Origin: an uncultured Bacteroidales bacterium
GTDB taxonomy: Bacteria; Bacteroidota; Bacteroidia; Bacteroidales; UBA932
Direction of reading: 5' to 3'
Assembly: GCA_905234795.1 (NCBI GenBank)
Contig: CAJOIQ010000001.1
Location: 1 to 64,000 of the forward strand
DNA: 64,000 nucleotides
Shown here piece after piece: positions 53,869-63,168 of this stretch. The notes beneath the pieces are model-generated. The model was not told where the DNA came from, did not search any database, and worked only from the letters and a program-made list of their open reading frames with translations. Each line of letters opens with the position of its first letter. Position 1 is the first letter of the stretch. The position numbers were made by a program, and so were the translations under genes.

Positions 53869-56800
53869 TTAGAAGGTTACATTGACACCAAAGGTGACGG
53901 TTCTGTTCTGAGGATAGACACCGCGGTCCACACCCACTTCGCGGAAACCGCCGGAAACTTCGGGATCGCAACCGGTGTATTTGGTGAGGGTGAAGGCGTT
54001 CTCTACTTGTCCGTAAACTCTCAGGCGAGAGACAAAGAACTTCTTGGTGAGTTTGGAAGGAAGCGTGTAACCCAGCTGGATGTTGCGGGCGCGCAGGAAC
54101 GAGGCGTCTTCCATCCAGTAGTCGGAAACGCGGTAGTTCTCATTGGCCGAATCAAAGGCAAAGCGGGGATAGCTGTTGGTGGAACCTTCGCCGGTCCAGC
54201 GGTTCAGGATGGACTTGGGCAGGTTGATGTAGTAAAGGTCGGTACGGCGGGTGACGTTGAGCGTCTGGGCACCCAGCTGGCCCTGGAGGAGCATGGAGAA
54301 GTCGAAGCCCTTCCAGTCCAGGGTGAGGGTGAGGCCGAAGGTCCAGTCAGGAATACCCTTACCCAGTTTGGTGCGGTCGTCGTCATTGATGACACCGTCG
54401 CCATTGATGTCCTTCCAGCGGAAGTCACCGGGCTGGGCCTTAGGCTGGATGAGTTCTCCCTTGTCGTTCACATAGGAGTTCACCTCGTCCCAGTTCTGGA
54501 ACACACCGTCGGTCTTCCAACCCCAGAAGTACGGGAACACTTCACCCACTTCGCCGCGGGTAAGGGAGCCGATCTTATGGCTAGAAGTGATGATGTAGGA
54601 GGATTCGGCAGCCAGCTTGGTGAGTTTGTTCACATTGTAGGAGGCGTTGGCCTTGATTCCATAGTTGAAGTCACCCACGGAGCCGCGGTAACCCAGGTCG
54701 ATTTCGATACCGGAGTTGCGCATGGTACCCACGTTGCCGGTAGGAGCGGAGTCACCTGCATAGGTGGGAACCTGCATCTCCATCAGCATGCCGGAGGCAT
54801 CCTTGATATAGTAGTCCAAAGTGGCAGTGAACTGGTTGCCCCACAGACCCAGATCCACACCGAAGTCGGTCTGGATGGACTGTTCCCACTTGGCGTTGGG
54901 GTTGGCCAGGCCGGAGGCCTTCACGCCGATGTTCACGGCTTCCGTTGCATTGGCGCCGGAACCGAAGATGTAGTTGTTGCCGGACTGTGCGTACACGGCA
55001 TACAGGAAGTCGCTCAGATTATCCTTACCGTTGATACCCCAGGAAGCGCGGACCTTGGCCATGGAGATGACCGGGTTGTCCTTCAGGAATTTTTCGTTCT
55101 TCACATTCCAGCCCAGGGAGAAGGACGGGAAGGTACCCCACTTGTTGTTGGGGCCGAAGTGGGAGGATGCATCCCGGCGGATGGTAGCCTGGGCCAGGAA
55201 GCGCTCGTCAAAGTTATAGGACACACGGCCGAAGTAGGACAGGATGCTGTAAGGAATGGAATTCCAGCTTCCCCAGCCGTTGCGGTCACCGTCGCTCTGC
55301 TGGCCCAGCGTGTTGTTCACGCTGATCTTCCAGGGATCGTCGGGATAGATGAGACCCAGGGCGGTTGCGCCCACATTGGAAGAAGAGGACATGTAGGCAG
55401 ACTGACCCAGCACCACGTTCAGGGTGTGCTTGCCGAACACCTTGTCATAGGTAAGGGTGTTCTCAATCTGATAGCTGTAGTAGCGGTTCATGCTCTGGGT
55501 AGCGGAGGAACCGTAGTTGGTCTTTTCAACGGTAGAGGCGTTGCCGTCCTTGTCATACACCGTAGTAGCAGTAACGGAATCCAGGCTGTAGGCCTTGGAG
55601 GTGAGGAAATACTGCTTGGTATAGCTGTGCTGATACACATAGGAGAGATCCAGCGTGATGGCATTGCGGAATTTGAGACCGTCGATGAGCTGGAGTTCGG
55701 TGGTGAGACCGGCTACAATCTTGTCCGTGCTGGTATAACCGTGAGGACGGTCCAGCATGGCGATAGGGTTGGCCTGCTCGTTATAGGTACCGCCGTCGGC
55801 AATGAAGTAAGGCTTGCCCTCGCTGTCGCGGATAATATAAGGATAGCCGGCCGGATAGAGCGTCTTGTAACGGGCTTCTTCGGCCTCGTCGGCATAGATG
55901 GGATCCAGCGGGGACATGCCCAGGGCGGAACCCAGCGGGGAAGCGTACTCGGAGTTGGCCGAGATGCTGGCGCTCTTGATGTGAGCGTAGGAAATCTGGT
56001 TGCTGAAGGTGAGCTTGTTCAGCCAGTTGCGGGAAGCGGACTCGTCGAAGAGGGTGATACCCACATTCTCGCGCAGCGTCACTCTGTCATAATAGGACTG
56101 GCCGAAGCGGCCGCCGATGGTACCCTTGGAGGTGAGGTAACCGCCGGAGATGCTGTAGTTGACACGGCCGTTTCCGCCGGAAACATTGAGGTCGTGCTTC
56201 ATGATGGGGGCGTTCTTGTCGAAGATGGCAGCTACCCAGTCGGTACCGGTACCCAGGGAATAAGGATCGTCGTAGATGGGAGCGTTACCGGAATTGAGCA
56301 TACCCTCGTTCATCATCACGGCATATTCGGTGGCGTTGAGCACGGAGGGTTTGCGCCAGGGATTCTGGAAACCGTAGGAGAAGTCGTAGTTCACCACAGT
56401 CTTTCCTTCTTTACCGGACTTGGTGGTCACCAGGATTACACCGTCGGCGGCACGTGCACCGTAAACGGCTGCGGAGGCAGCGTCCTTGAGCACGTCGATA
56501 CGCTCGATGTCGTTGGGGTTGATGTAATCGATACTGCCGGCGGGCATACCATCAACAATGTACAGCGGGGAAGCGTGGTTGATGGAACCTACACCACGGA
56601 CAATCACCGTGGAGCTGGCGCCCGGAGCACCGGAATTCTGGGTAACCTGAACACCGGAGGTCATACCCTGCAGCATGTTGTCCACGCGGTTCTGGGACTG
56701 GACCTTCAGGTCTTCGGAGGTTACGGAAGAAATGGAGGCGGTCACCACCGATTTCTTCTGGACACCGTAGCCGATGACCACGGTCTCCTCCAGCATCTGG

Positions 56801-57087
56801 CTGTCGTCCTTGAGGACAACGTCCAGCGTCTGGTCATTGTTGATCGTGAACTGCATGCTTTCATAACCCAGGCAGGACACCTCTACAACCGCGCCGCGCG
56901 CTACGCGAAGGGAGAATGCTCCGTCCACGTCCGACATGGCACCATTGCTGGTTCCCTGCTCAACGATGAAAGCGCCCACGATGGGCTGGTTGCCGGAATC
57001 CAGGACACGGCCCTTGAAGGTCACGCCCTGCGCCATTGCAACCAGGCTCAATCCTAAGAAAAGGACTAAGGAAGCTAGTTTTTTCAT
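53869..57087 (-). CDS. SusC/RagA-type TonB-dependent transporter
   Basis: Signal MKKLASLVLFLGLSLVAMAQ, CarboxypepD_reg GVTFKGRVLDSGNQPIVGAF, plug VVIGYGVQKKSVVTASISSV; start ATG 57087. Confidence 0.95.
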   Translation of the reverse strand: MKKLASLVLFLGLSLVAMAQGVTFKGRVLDSGNQPIVGAFIVEQGTSNGAMSDVDGAFSLRVARGAVVEVSCLGYESMQFTINNDQTLDVVLKDDSQMLEETVVIGYGVQKKSVVTASISSVTSEDLKVQSQNRVDNMLQGMTSGVQVTQNSGAPGASSTVIVRGVGSINHASPLYIVDGMPAGSIDYINPNDIERIDVLKDAASAAVYGARAADGVILVTTKSGKEGKTVVNYDFSYGFQNPWRKPSVLNATEYAVMMNEGMLNSGNAPIYDDPYSLGTGTDWVAAIFDKNAPIMKHDLNVSGGNGRVNYSISGGYLTSKGTIGGRFGQSYYDRVTLRENVGITLFDESASRNWLNKLTFSNQISYAHIKSASISANSEYASPLGSALGMSPLDPIYADEAEEARYKTLYPAGYPYIIRDSEGKPYFIADGGTYNEQANPIAMLDRPHGYTSTDKIVAGLTTELQLIDGLKFRNAITLDLSYVYQHSYTKQYFLTSKAYSLDSVTATTVYDKDGNASTVEKTNYGSSATQSMNRYYSYQIENTLTYDKVFGKHTLNVVLGQSAYMSSSSNVGATALGLIYPDDPWKISVNNTLGQQSDGDRNGWGSWNSIPYSILSYFGRVSYNFDERFLAQATIRRDASSHFGPNNKWGTFPSFSLGWNVKNEKFLKDNPVISMAKVRASWGINGKDNLSDFLYAVYAQSGNNYIFGSGANATEAVNIGVKASGLANPNAKWEQSIQTDFGVDLGLWGNQFTATLDYYIKDASGMLMEMQVPTYAGDSAPTGNVGTMRNSGIEIDLGYRGSVGDFNYGIKANASYNVNKLTKLAAESSYIITSSHKIGSLTRGEVGEVFPYFWGWKTDGVFQNWDEVNSYVNDKGELIQPKAQPGDFRWKDINGDGVINDDDRTKLGKGIPDWTFGLTLTLDWKGFDFSMLLQGQLGAQTLNVTRRTDLYYINLPKSILNRWTGEGSTNSYPRFAFDSANENYRVSDYWMEDASFLRARNIQLGYTLPSKLTKKFFVSRLRVYGQVENAFTLTKYTGCDPEVSGGFREVGVDRGVYPQNRTVTFGVNVTF

Positions 57088-57153
57088 ACGCTTTGGATTT
57101 GGTTTGCGTTGGTTATTGTTAATAAAGTGAGTGTTTCCACACTTGGTCGGGTG

Positions 57154-57208
57154 CAAAATTATGGACAAAAGACAAAGCCGCTTCCTTTAGGAATATTAAA
57201 GTAGCGGC
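57154..57208 (-). promoter_or_regulatory. SusC promoter with nested dyad
   Basis: -7 TAATTTTG (57161-57154, minus); dyad GCCGCT-tc-CTTTA-ggaatat-TAAAG-t-AGCGGC at 57177-57208. Confidence 0.55.
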
Positions 57209-57218
57209 AATGTAAAAC

Positions 57219-57243
57219 TAATTAGCTGAATTTTAGCTAATTA
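57219..57243 (-). terminator. AT-rich 9-bp inverted repeat, possible terminator of the regulator gene
   Basis: TAATTAGCT-N7-AGCTAATTA; minus strand continues GTTTTAC. Confidence 0.4.
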
Positions 57244-57292
57244 AATAATTTTAAAATAGTTAAAAAGTAGTTGTAGAATAGTAGGGCTCCTT

Positions 57293-58924
57293 CTACTTTC
57301 CAATAGCTTTTACCTGGGATTCAAAGGCCTCACGGTCCCCCAGGGCGGCGTTTTTGATGGCCACTTTATAATTATAGATGGTACTGAGGGAGTAGTCCAG
57401 CATGGTGGCGATTGCCTTGCTGTCGTCCACGCCCAGACGGATGAGCGCAAAGACACGCTGGGCCGTTGTCAGGTGCCCTGCAGGCGGGAATTCCCGGGCT
57501 TCTTCCCTTAGCAGGGAATTGAACTTGTCCACAAAGTCGGGATACAGGCCCAGGAAAGTGGTGTCGAAGGTTTCGTAGAATTCCTCTCGCGCTTTTTCGC
57601 TTCGGCCGCTGATGGAGAGCTCCTTGAGCAGTTGGTCGGCCTTTCCCTGCTTGAGCAGGTTGCGGAAGCGGTTGTCCTCCGTGCGGATGACGGAAACCTG
57701 GGCCGACAGGCCCTGCAGGAAACTCAGGATATACTTTTCCTTCACGCGGTCGGCCTTGGAGATTTGCTGGTTAAGGTCGTTCAGGGTAACGTTGGCCAGC
57801 GCCAGGGAATTGTTGCTTTTCTCCAGCTCCTTCCGCAGTTTGGCGAGCTTGCGGGAACGGACGATGAGGAAATGGGTGACCAGGGACAGGATCACGGTGA
57901 GGACGGCCAGCAGGATGGACCACACCTTGCTGCTGCGGGACGCACGTGCCTGACGGTCCTGGTAGGCATCTTCCACCTGCATCAGGAAGCGGGAGATTTG
58001 CCAGGGACGCAGCTTGGCATTATACACAAGGGCGTCTTCCTGGGCAATGCGCAGGTAGCGGAAGCTGCGGTCCACGTCGGTGGGAAGGATGAGCTGGGCC
58101 ACCATGGTGAGGGAGGCATAATCCCGCACGGCGTTCACAATATCGCATTCGGCCGATTTTACCAGCCAGTGCATGCGCTCGTAGGCATTCCCCCTTCGTT
58201 CTTCAATCTCGGACTGGAAGAAAGCGTGGATGGCGAAATCCCGGTCTTCGGGACGCACATCGGAGAGCAGCAAACGGCTCACGCTGTCGGCGGCACTCAG
58301 CCGGCCTTCATCCATGAGCTGGTCCCGCAGGATCCAGCGGTATCGGGGAGTATCGGGCGTCAGTAATCTGTACAAGGCAGGGCGGTAGGCGGCCGCCGGA
58401 GGAATGGACATGCGTTCCACCATGCCGGAATTGCCGGCCATGTCCTTGCTGAAGTCGTACAGCACCCAGAAGTATTCGGCCTTCAAAGGGGCCGACAATT
58501 GGTTGGTGTCTATCTGGTCGTACAGGATTTGACTGGCCTCGAAGTAGTTGCCGGCCTTCCCGTACAGATGCCCCAGGGCGATGGTAGCCTGGTTATACCG
58601 CTCTTTGTCGGAGAGTTTCTGCGCCAGGGCCTGGGCGCTCTTCAAGTACACCTGCGTGGAATCGAAGCTGAAAGGGAAATAATCCGACGCCGCAATCATC
58701 TCCAGTTCGTATCGGCCCGCTGGATCCTGCGTGGCGGCGATGAGCTGGCGATAAGCGTCCAGCTGGTCCATTTTCTTGGCCATATAGAGTTCCCGGGTGG
58801 TCAGATAACCATCCAGTTCGTCCATCAGCATTTGGGTTTTGCGGTCTGTTCTGGGAGCTGTCATGCACCCGGCCGCCAGAAGGGCAGCCAGAGCCATAAG
58901 CACTACGTTCTTATTCAAGCACAT
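57293..58924 (-). CDS. TPR/TM regulator with C-terminal HTH (DUF6377-like)
   Basis: Lipoprotein-like N-terminus, central TM WSILLAVLTVILSLVTHFLIV, coiled coil, C-terminal HTH LTTAQRVFALIRLGVDDSKAIATMLDYSLSTIYNYKVAIKNAAL. Confidence 0.75.
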   Translation of the reverse strand: MCLNKNVVLMALAALLAAGCMTAPRTDRKTQMLMDELDGYLTTRELYMAKKMDQLDAYRQLIAATQDPAGRYELEMIAASDYFPFSFDSTQVYLKSAQALAQKLSDKERYNQATIALGHLYGKAGNYFEASQILYDQIDTNQLSAPLKAEYFWVLYDFSKDMAGNSGMVERMSIPPAAAYRPALYRLLTPDTPRYRWILRDQLMDEGRLSAADSVSRLLLSDVRPEDRDFAIHAFFQSEIEERRGNAYERMHWLVKSAECDIVNAVRDYASLTMVAQLILPTDVDRSFRYLRIAQEDALVYNAKLRPWQISRFLMQVEDAYQDRQARASRSSKVWSILLAVLTVILSLVTHFLIVRSRKLAKLRKELEKSNNSLALANVTLNDLNQQISKADRVKEKYILSFLQGLSAQVSVIRTEDNRFRNLLKQGKADQLLKELSISGRSEKAREEFYETFDTTFLGLYPDFVDKFNSLLREEAREFPPAGHLTTAQRVFALIRLGVDDSKAIATMLDYSLSTIYNYKVAIKNAALGDREAFESQVKAIGK

Positions 58925-59501
58925 AGTGCAAAGATAGCAAAATTTCTTCTTCCCGTCCTTGAGGAATCACCGGAGACAGGAAAGAAAGCATCTGCAGGGT
59001 TTTGGCCTCTTTCTCGGGGATACCGCGGGAGCGCATGTAGAAGAGTTCGTCCTCATTGAGCTGGCCGACGGTGGCCCCGTGGGAGCATTTCACGTCGTCG
59101 GCATAAATCTCCAGCCGGGGCTTGGTTTCCACCCTGGCTTCCGGCGTAAGGACAATGTTGTGGTTTTCCTGATAGGCCTCGGTCTGCTGGGCGTCCGGAG
59201 CCACCACGATGGTGCCGCCAAAGTTTACCTGGGAACTCCCGCCGGCAATGCCGTTGAACAGCTGCGTGCTTTTGCAGCCCGGGGCCCGGTGATGCATCAC
59301 AATACGGAAGTTCACCTTTTCATCGGCCTTGCACAGATACAGGCCTTTCAAATGGGCTTCGGCGCCGGGGCCGACGAGGTCGATGCTCACATCGATGTCC
59401 TTCGACTCCCCGGGAAGCACCACGAACTCCAGGTTCAGCACCTCCCCGGCCTGTACCTGATACTGCCCCACAGGGGGTGCTATGTACTTGCCGTGGCCCA
59501 T
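58911..59501 (-). CDS. sufD: Short SufD-like Fe-S cluster assembly protein
   Basis: RLEIYADDVKCSHGATVGQLNEDELFYMRSRGIPEKEAKTL; adjacent to sufC; about 196 aa from MGHGKY. Confidence 0.85.
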   Translation of the reverse strand: MGHGKYIAPPVGQYQVQAGEVLNLEFVVLPGESKDIDVSIDLVGPGAEAHLKGLYLCKADEKVNFRIVMHHRAPGCKSTQLFNGIAGGSSQVNFGGTIVVAPDAQQTEAYQENHNIVLTPEARVETKPRLEIYADDVKCSHGATVGQLNEDELFYMRSRGIPEKEAKTLQMLSFLSPVIPQGREEEILLSLHYVLE

Positions 59502-59502
59502 G

Positions 59503-60240
59503 CTAGAACTGGTCAAAACCTTTATCCTCGATGGCCTGGATGAGCTCCCGGCCGCCGGTTTTCACTATCCGGCCGGCCTTGAGCACGTGCACGTAATCCG
59601 GCTGCACATACTCCAGGAGTTTGTGGTAGTGCGTGACGATGATGGCGCTTTTTTCCGGATTGCGAAGGGCGTTAACGCCATCGGCCACAATCTTGAGGGC
59701 ATCCACGTCCAGGCCGCTGTCGGTCTCGTCCAGGATGGAGAGTAAGGGGTCCAGCAGGGCCATCTGGAATATCTCGTTGCGCTTTTTTTCACCGCCGCTG
59801 AAGCCCACGTTCACCTCACGCTTGGCAAATTCCGGCTTCATCTGCACAAAGGCCATCTTCTCCTTCATCAGCTTGAGGAAGTCCCCGGTCTTCATTTCCG
59901 GCAGGCCGTGCGCCTTGCGCTTGGCGTTCACCGCTGCCTTCATGAAAGCCGTGATGGTGACGCCGGGAATCTCGATGGGATACTGGAAACTGAGGAAAAG
60001 GCCTGCCCAGGCACGCTCCTCGGGCGTCATGGCCAGCAGGTCCTTCCCGCCAAACAGGATGCTGCCATCAGTCACCTCGTAGCCGGGTTTCCCGGTGAGG
60101 ACAGCAGCCAGCGTGCTTTTACCCGCACCGTTGGGTCCCATGATGGCATGCACTTCTCCCGGGCCGATGGTCAGGTCAATTCCTTTGAGGATTTCCTTGT
60201 CCTCAACTTTGGCGTGAAGGTTTCGTATCTCTAATAGCAT
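59503..60240 (-). CDS. sufC: Fe-S cluster assembly ATPase
   Basis: GPNGAGKSTLAAVLTG, FSGGEKKRNEIFQMALLDPLLSILDETDSGLDVDAL. Confidence 0.95.
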   Translation of the reverse strand: MLLEIRNLHAKVEDKEILKGIDLTIGPGEVHAIMGPNGAGKSTLAAVLTGKPGYEVTDGSILFGGKDLLAMTPEERAWAGLFLSFQYPIEIPGVTITAFMKAAVNAKRKAHGLPEMKTGDFLKLMKEKMAFVQMKPEFAKREVNVGFSGGEKKRNEIFQMALLDPLLSILDETDSGLDVDALKIVADGVNALRNPEKSAIIVTHYHKLLEYVQPDYVHVLKAGRIVKTGGRELIQAIEDKGFDQF

Positions 60241-60288
60241 TCCGTTCCGTTTTAGCTTTCAAAGATACGAATAATTGCCGAAATACCT

Positions 60289-60983
60289 TTAAAACACCGG
60301 CGCTTTATCGTAGACCGACTGTAGCGTATAGGCGGGATCATCGTTGGTCCAGGCCTGGATGACTGTCTTGAGCGGAACCTCTCCGGAACTCAGGAAGGCA
60401 CCCGTCCCGTGGTCGGTATAGCAATGCTTTTCCCGGCCGCAATGCGTTCGTCCAGCTCTTCCAGCCAGTCCAGGTACCAGCATTCGTCGTGGTGGGTGTC
60501 CATCACCACACGCAGGCCGGCGTTATGGGCATAGCCGATGACCTCCTCTACCCGGTTCAGGCGGGTGGCGTCCAGCTTGTAATCCGGAGCTGGGCCGATG
60601 AACTTGGCCCAGGTCACGGGAATACGCACATAGGTAAAACCGTAGGATTTTATGGTATTGAAGGTCTGTTGGGTGGCTTTTTTGTTACTCCAGCAGGTTT
60701 CGTCGGGCCAGCCGTATTTGTCGTCTTTGTCCGAGAATCCGTCCGGGAGTGCATCCAGGTTATTGCCCAGGTTCCAGCCCACGCCCAGCTCTTTCATACG
60801 CGCCACTGCGCCGTTATTGGGCAGTTCGGGGTCTTTCACTACGTTGGTGGCGGGTGTGGTGCCGCCGTTATCATTGTTGCCGCCGGAGGGCTTTGTGTTG
60901 GGTTTTTCGATCAAATATGCCGTCTTTCCGCTGCAGCAAAGGCACACGGGCAGGATGGCCAGAAGGAGGAATAGTCTTTTCAT
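60289..60983 (-). pseudogene. Remnant of a GH5-like cellulase lipoprotein (internal deletion plus frameshift)
   Basis: Frame 1 (60390-60983): signal plus GH5 N-terminus (LGVGWNLGNNLDALPDG..., YGFTYVRIPVTW, VVMDTHHDE) then stops; frame 2 (60289 to about 60430) gives a C-terminal-like tail HGTGAFLSSGEVPLKTVIQAW...YDKAPVF. Confidence 0.75.
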
Positions 60984-61099
60984 AACAGTTTGGTTTTGTG
61001 CAAAAAAAGACAATAATCGTCTTTTGTGGGAACCAAATTGCGTATACTTGCACACAATTTGCGTTTTTGAACCCTTGCCTCCGTTTTAATAAAAAACAC

Positions 61100-61107
61100 T
61101 ATCTTTG
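61100..61107 (+). promoter_or_regulatory. -7 box of sufB promoter
   Basis: TATCTTTG 7 nt upstream of the ATG. Confidence 0.5.
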
Positions 61108-61114
61108 TATTCTT

Positions 61115-62557
61115 ATGTCCCAAGACCAGAAAATCATACAGGAATTCACCAGCGCCGAGTACAAGGAAGGCTTTGTGACCGACGTTGAACAGGAGTTCGT
61201 CCCCAAGGGCCTCAATGAGGAGATTATCCGCATGATATCGGCCCGAAAGGAGGAGCCGCAGTGGCTGCTGGAATTCCGCCTGGACGCCTTCCGCAAGTGG
61301 CAGGATATGCCCATGCCGGAGTGGGCGCACCTGGACATGCCATCCATTGATTTTCAGGATATTATCTACTTCGCGGCTCCCAAGAAGGACAAGGACCGGC
61401 CCAAGGAAATTGACCCCAAGCTGGCCGAGACTTTCGACAAGCTGGGCATTCCCCTCAAGGAGCGCGACGTGCTGGCCGGCGTGGTTGCCGTGGACGCCGT
61501 CTTCGACTCCGTGTCCGTCACCACCACCTTCCGCAAAACCCTGGCCGAGAAAGGCATCATCTTCTGCAGCTTCTCCGAGGCCGTGAAAGAACATCCGGAC
61601 CTGGTGCGCAAGTACCTGGCCAGCGTGGTGCCCGCCAGCGACAACTATTTCGCCGCCCTCAATTCGGCCGTTTTCAGCGACGGCTCCTTCTGCTACATTC
61701 CCAAGGGTGTGCGCTGCCCCATGGAGCTGTCCAGCTACTTCCGCATCAACGCCAGGGGCACGGGCCAGTTCGAGCGCACGCTCATTGTGGCCGATGAAGG
61801 CTCTTACGTTTCCTATATGGAAGGCTGCACGGCGCCGATGCGTGACGAGCAGCAGCTGCACGCCGCAGTGGTAGAGATTGTAGTGGAGAAGGATGCCGAT
61901 GTCAAGTATTCCACCGTGCAGAACTGGTATCCCGGAGACGCCGACGGCAAGGGCGGCATCCTGAACCTGGTGACCAAGCGCGGTATCTGCAAAGGTTCCG
62001 GAAGCCATCTGAGCTGGACGCAGGTGGAGACCGGCAGCGCCATCACCTGGAAATACCCCTCTACTATATTAAAGGGAGATTACTCTTCTTCGGAATTCTA
62101 CTCCGTGGCTGTCACCAACAACCATCAGCAGGCCGATACCGGCACCAAGATGATTCATCTGGGGCGGGGCACCAAGAGCCGGATTGTGTCCAAAGGAATA
62201 TCGGCCGGCGTGAGCCAGAACAGCTACCGTGGCCTGGTGCGCATGGGCAGGAATGCCCGGAACGCCCGCAATTATTCCCAGTGCGACAGCCTGCTCATCG
62301 GCAGCCGCTGCGGCGCCCACACCTTCCCGGTCATCCAGTCCCAGAATCCAACCGCTACCGTGGAGCACGAGGCCACCACTTCCAAGATTTCCGAGGACCA
62401 GCTGTTCTACTGTAACCAGCGCGGCATCGGCCCCGAGGACGCCGTGGGCCTCATTGTGAACGGTTATGCCCGTGAGGTACTGTCCCGCCTGCCCATGGAG
62501 TTTGCCGTGGAAGCGCAGAAGTTACTGCAAGTATCACTTGAAGGATCGGTAGGATGA
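61115..62557 (+). CDS. sufB: Fe-S cluster assembly protein SufB
   Basis: [67 protein letters not shown]; start ATG 61115. Confidence 0.95.
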   Translation: MSQDQKIIQEFTSAEYKEGFVTDVEQEFVPKGLNEEIIRMISARKEEPQWLLEFRLDAFRKWQDMPMPEWAHLDMPSIDFQDIIYFAAPKKDKDRPKEIDPKLAETFDKLGIPLKERDVLAGVVAVDAVFDSVSVTTTFRKTLAEKGIIFCSFSEAVKEHPDLVRKYLASVVPASDNYFAALNSAVFSDGSFCYIPKGVRCPMELSSYFRINARGTGQFERTLIVADEGSYVSYMEGCTAPMRDEQQLHAAVVEIVVEKDADVKYSTVQNWYPGDADGKGGILNLVTKRGICKGSGSHLSWTQVETGSAITWKYPSTILKGDYSSSEFYSVAVTNNHQQADTGTKMIHLGRGTKSRIVSKGISAGVSQNSYRGLVRMGRNARNARNYSQCDSLLIGSRCGAHTFPVIQSQNPTATVEHEATTSKISEDQLFYCNQRGIGPEDAVGLIVNGYAREVLSRLPMEFAVEAQKLLQVSLEGSVG

Positions 62558-63138
62558 ATTGGATAGACCTCATATGTTCCGTTTTGGGCATCACCTGCGT
62601 GTTCCTGGCCGGCCGAAATTCCAAATACAATTTCTGGGTTGGATATCTATATACAACCGCATTGTTTGTACTGTTTTGGAAGCAGAACCTGTTGGCCATG
62701 CTGCTGCTGCAACCTGTTTCTCTGGCCATCAACATCCTGGGTCACTACCGCTGGACGCATCCCCGGGAGGAAGAGCGCAGTTCGGAGAAAAACAATGAGC
62801 TCAAAGTAAGTATGCTCACCTGGCCCCAGCGTGGGCTGGCTGCGGGATTTGTCCTGCTGGTTGCTTTGGTGTGGGGTGTTCTTCTGGACCGGCTTTATCC
62901 GGCCGACCCCCATCCTTACCTGGATTGCTGCGTGACTGTACTCATTCTTATGGCCCAATTGCTGTCTGCCATGAAAAAGTGGGACTGCTGGGTGGCCTGG
63001 CTTCTGGTGAACTGCACGCAGATAGCGTTACATCTGTCAGTAGGCAATTACTTTATGTCTGTTGTTAGCGGCCTGTATCTGATTAATGGCCTGTGGTCCC
63101 TGTGGACCTGGGTACAATTGTACAGGAAAAACGCCTGA
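62554..63138 (+). CDS. PnuC-like nicotinamide riboside/vitamin transporter
   Basis: Multi-pass membrane protein; [46 protein letters not shown]. Confidence 0.78.
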   Translation: MNWIDLICSVLGITCVFLAGRNSKYNFWVGYLYTTALFVLFWKQNLLAMLLLQPVSLAINILGHYRWTHPREEERSSEKNNELKVSMLTWPQRGLAAGFVLLVALVWGVLLDRLYPADPHPYLDCCVTVLILMAQLLSAMKKWDCWVAWLLVNCTQIALHLSVGNYFMSVVSGLYLINGLWSLWTWVQLYRKNA

Positions 63139-63168
63139 TTCCCTTTTCCCGGCGCGCAAGGCGTCAAA

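Noticed and set aside
52366-57057. 1563-aa open frame on the + strand opposite SusD/SusC
   Set aside because: Antisense to two unmistakable genes; no domain signature, V/G/H-rich composition typical of a stop-free shadow frame in GC-rich coding DNA.
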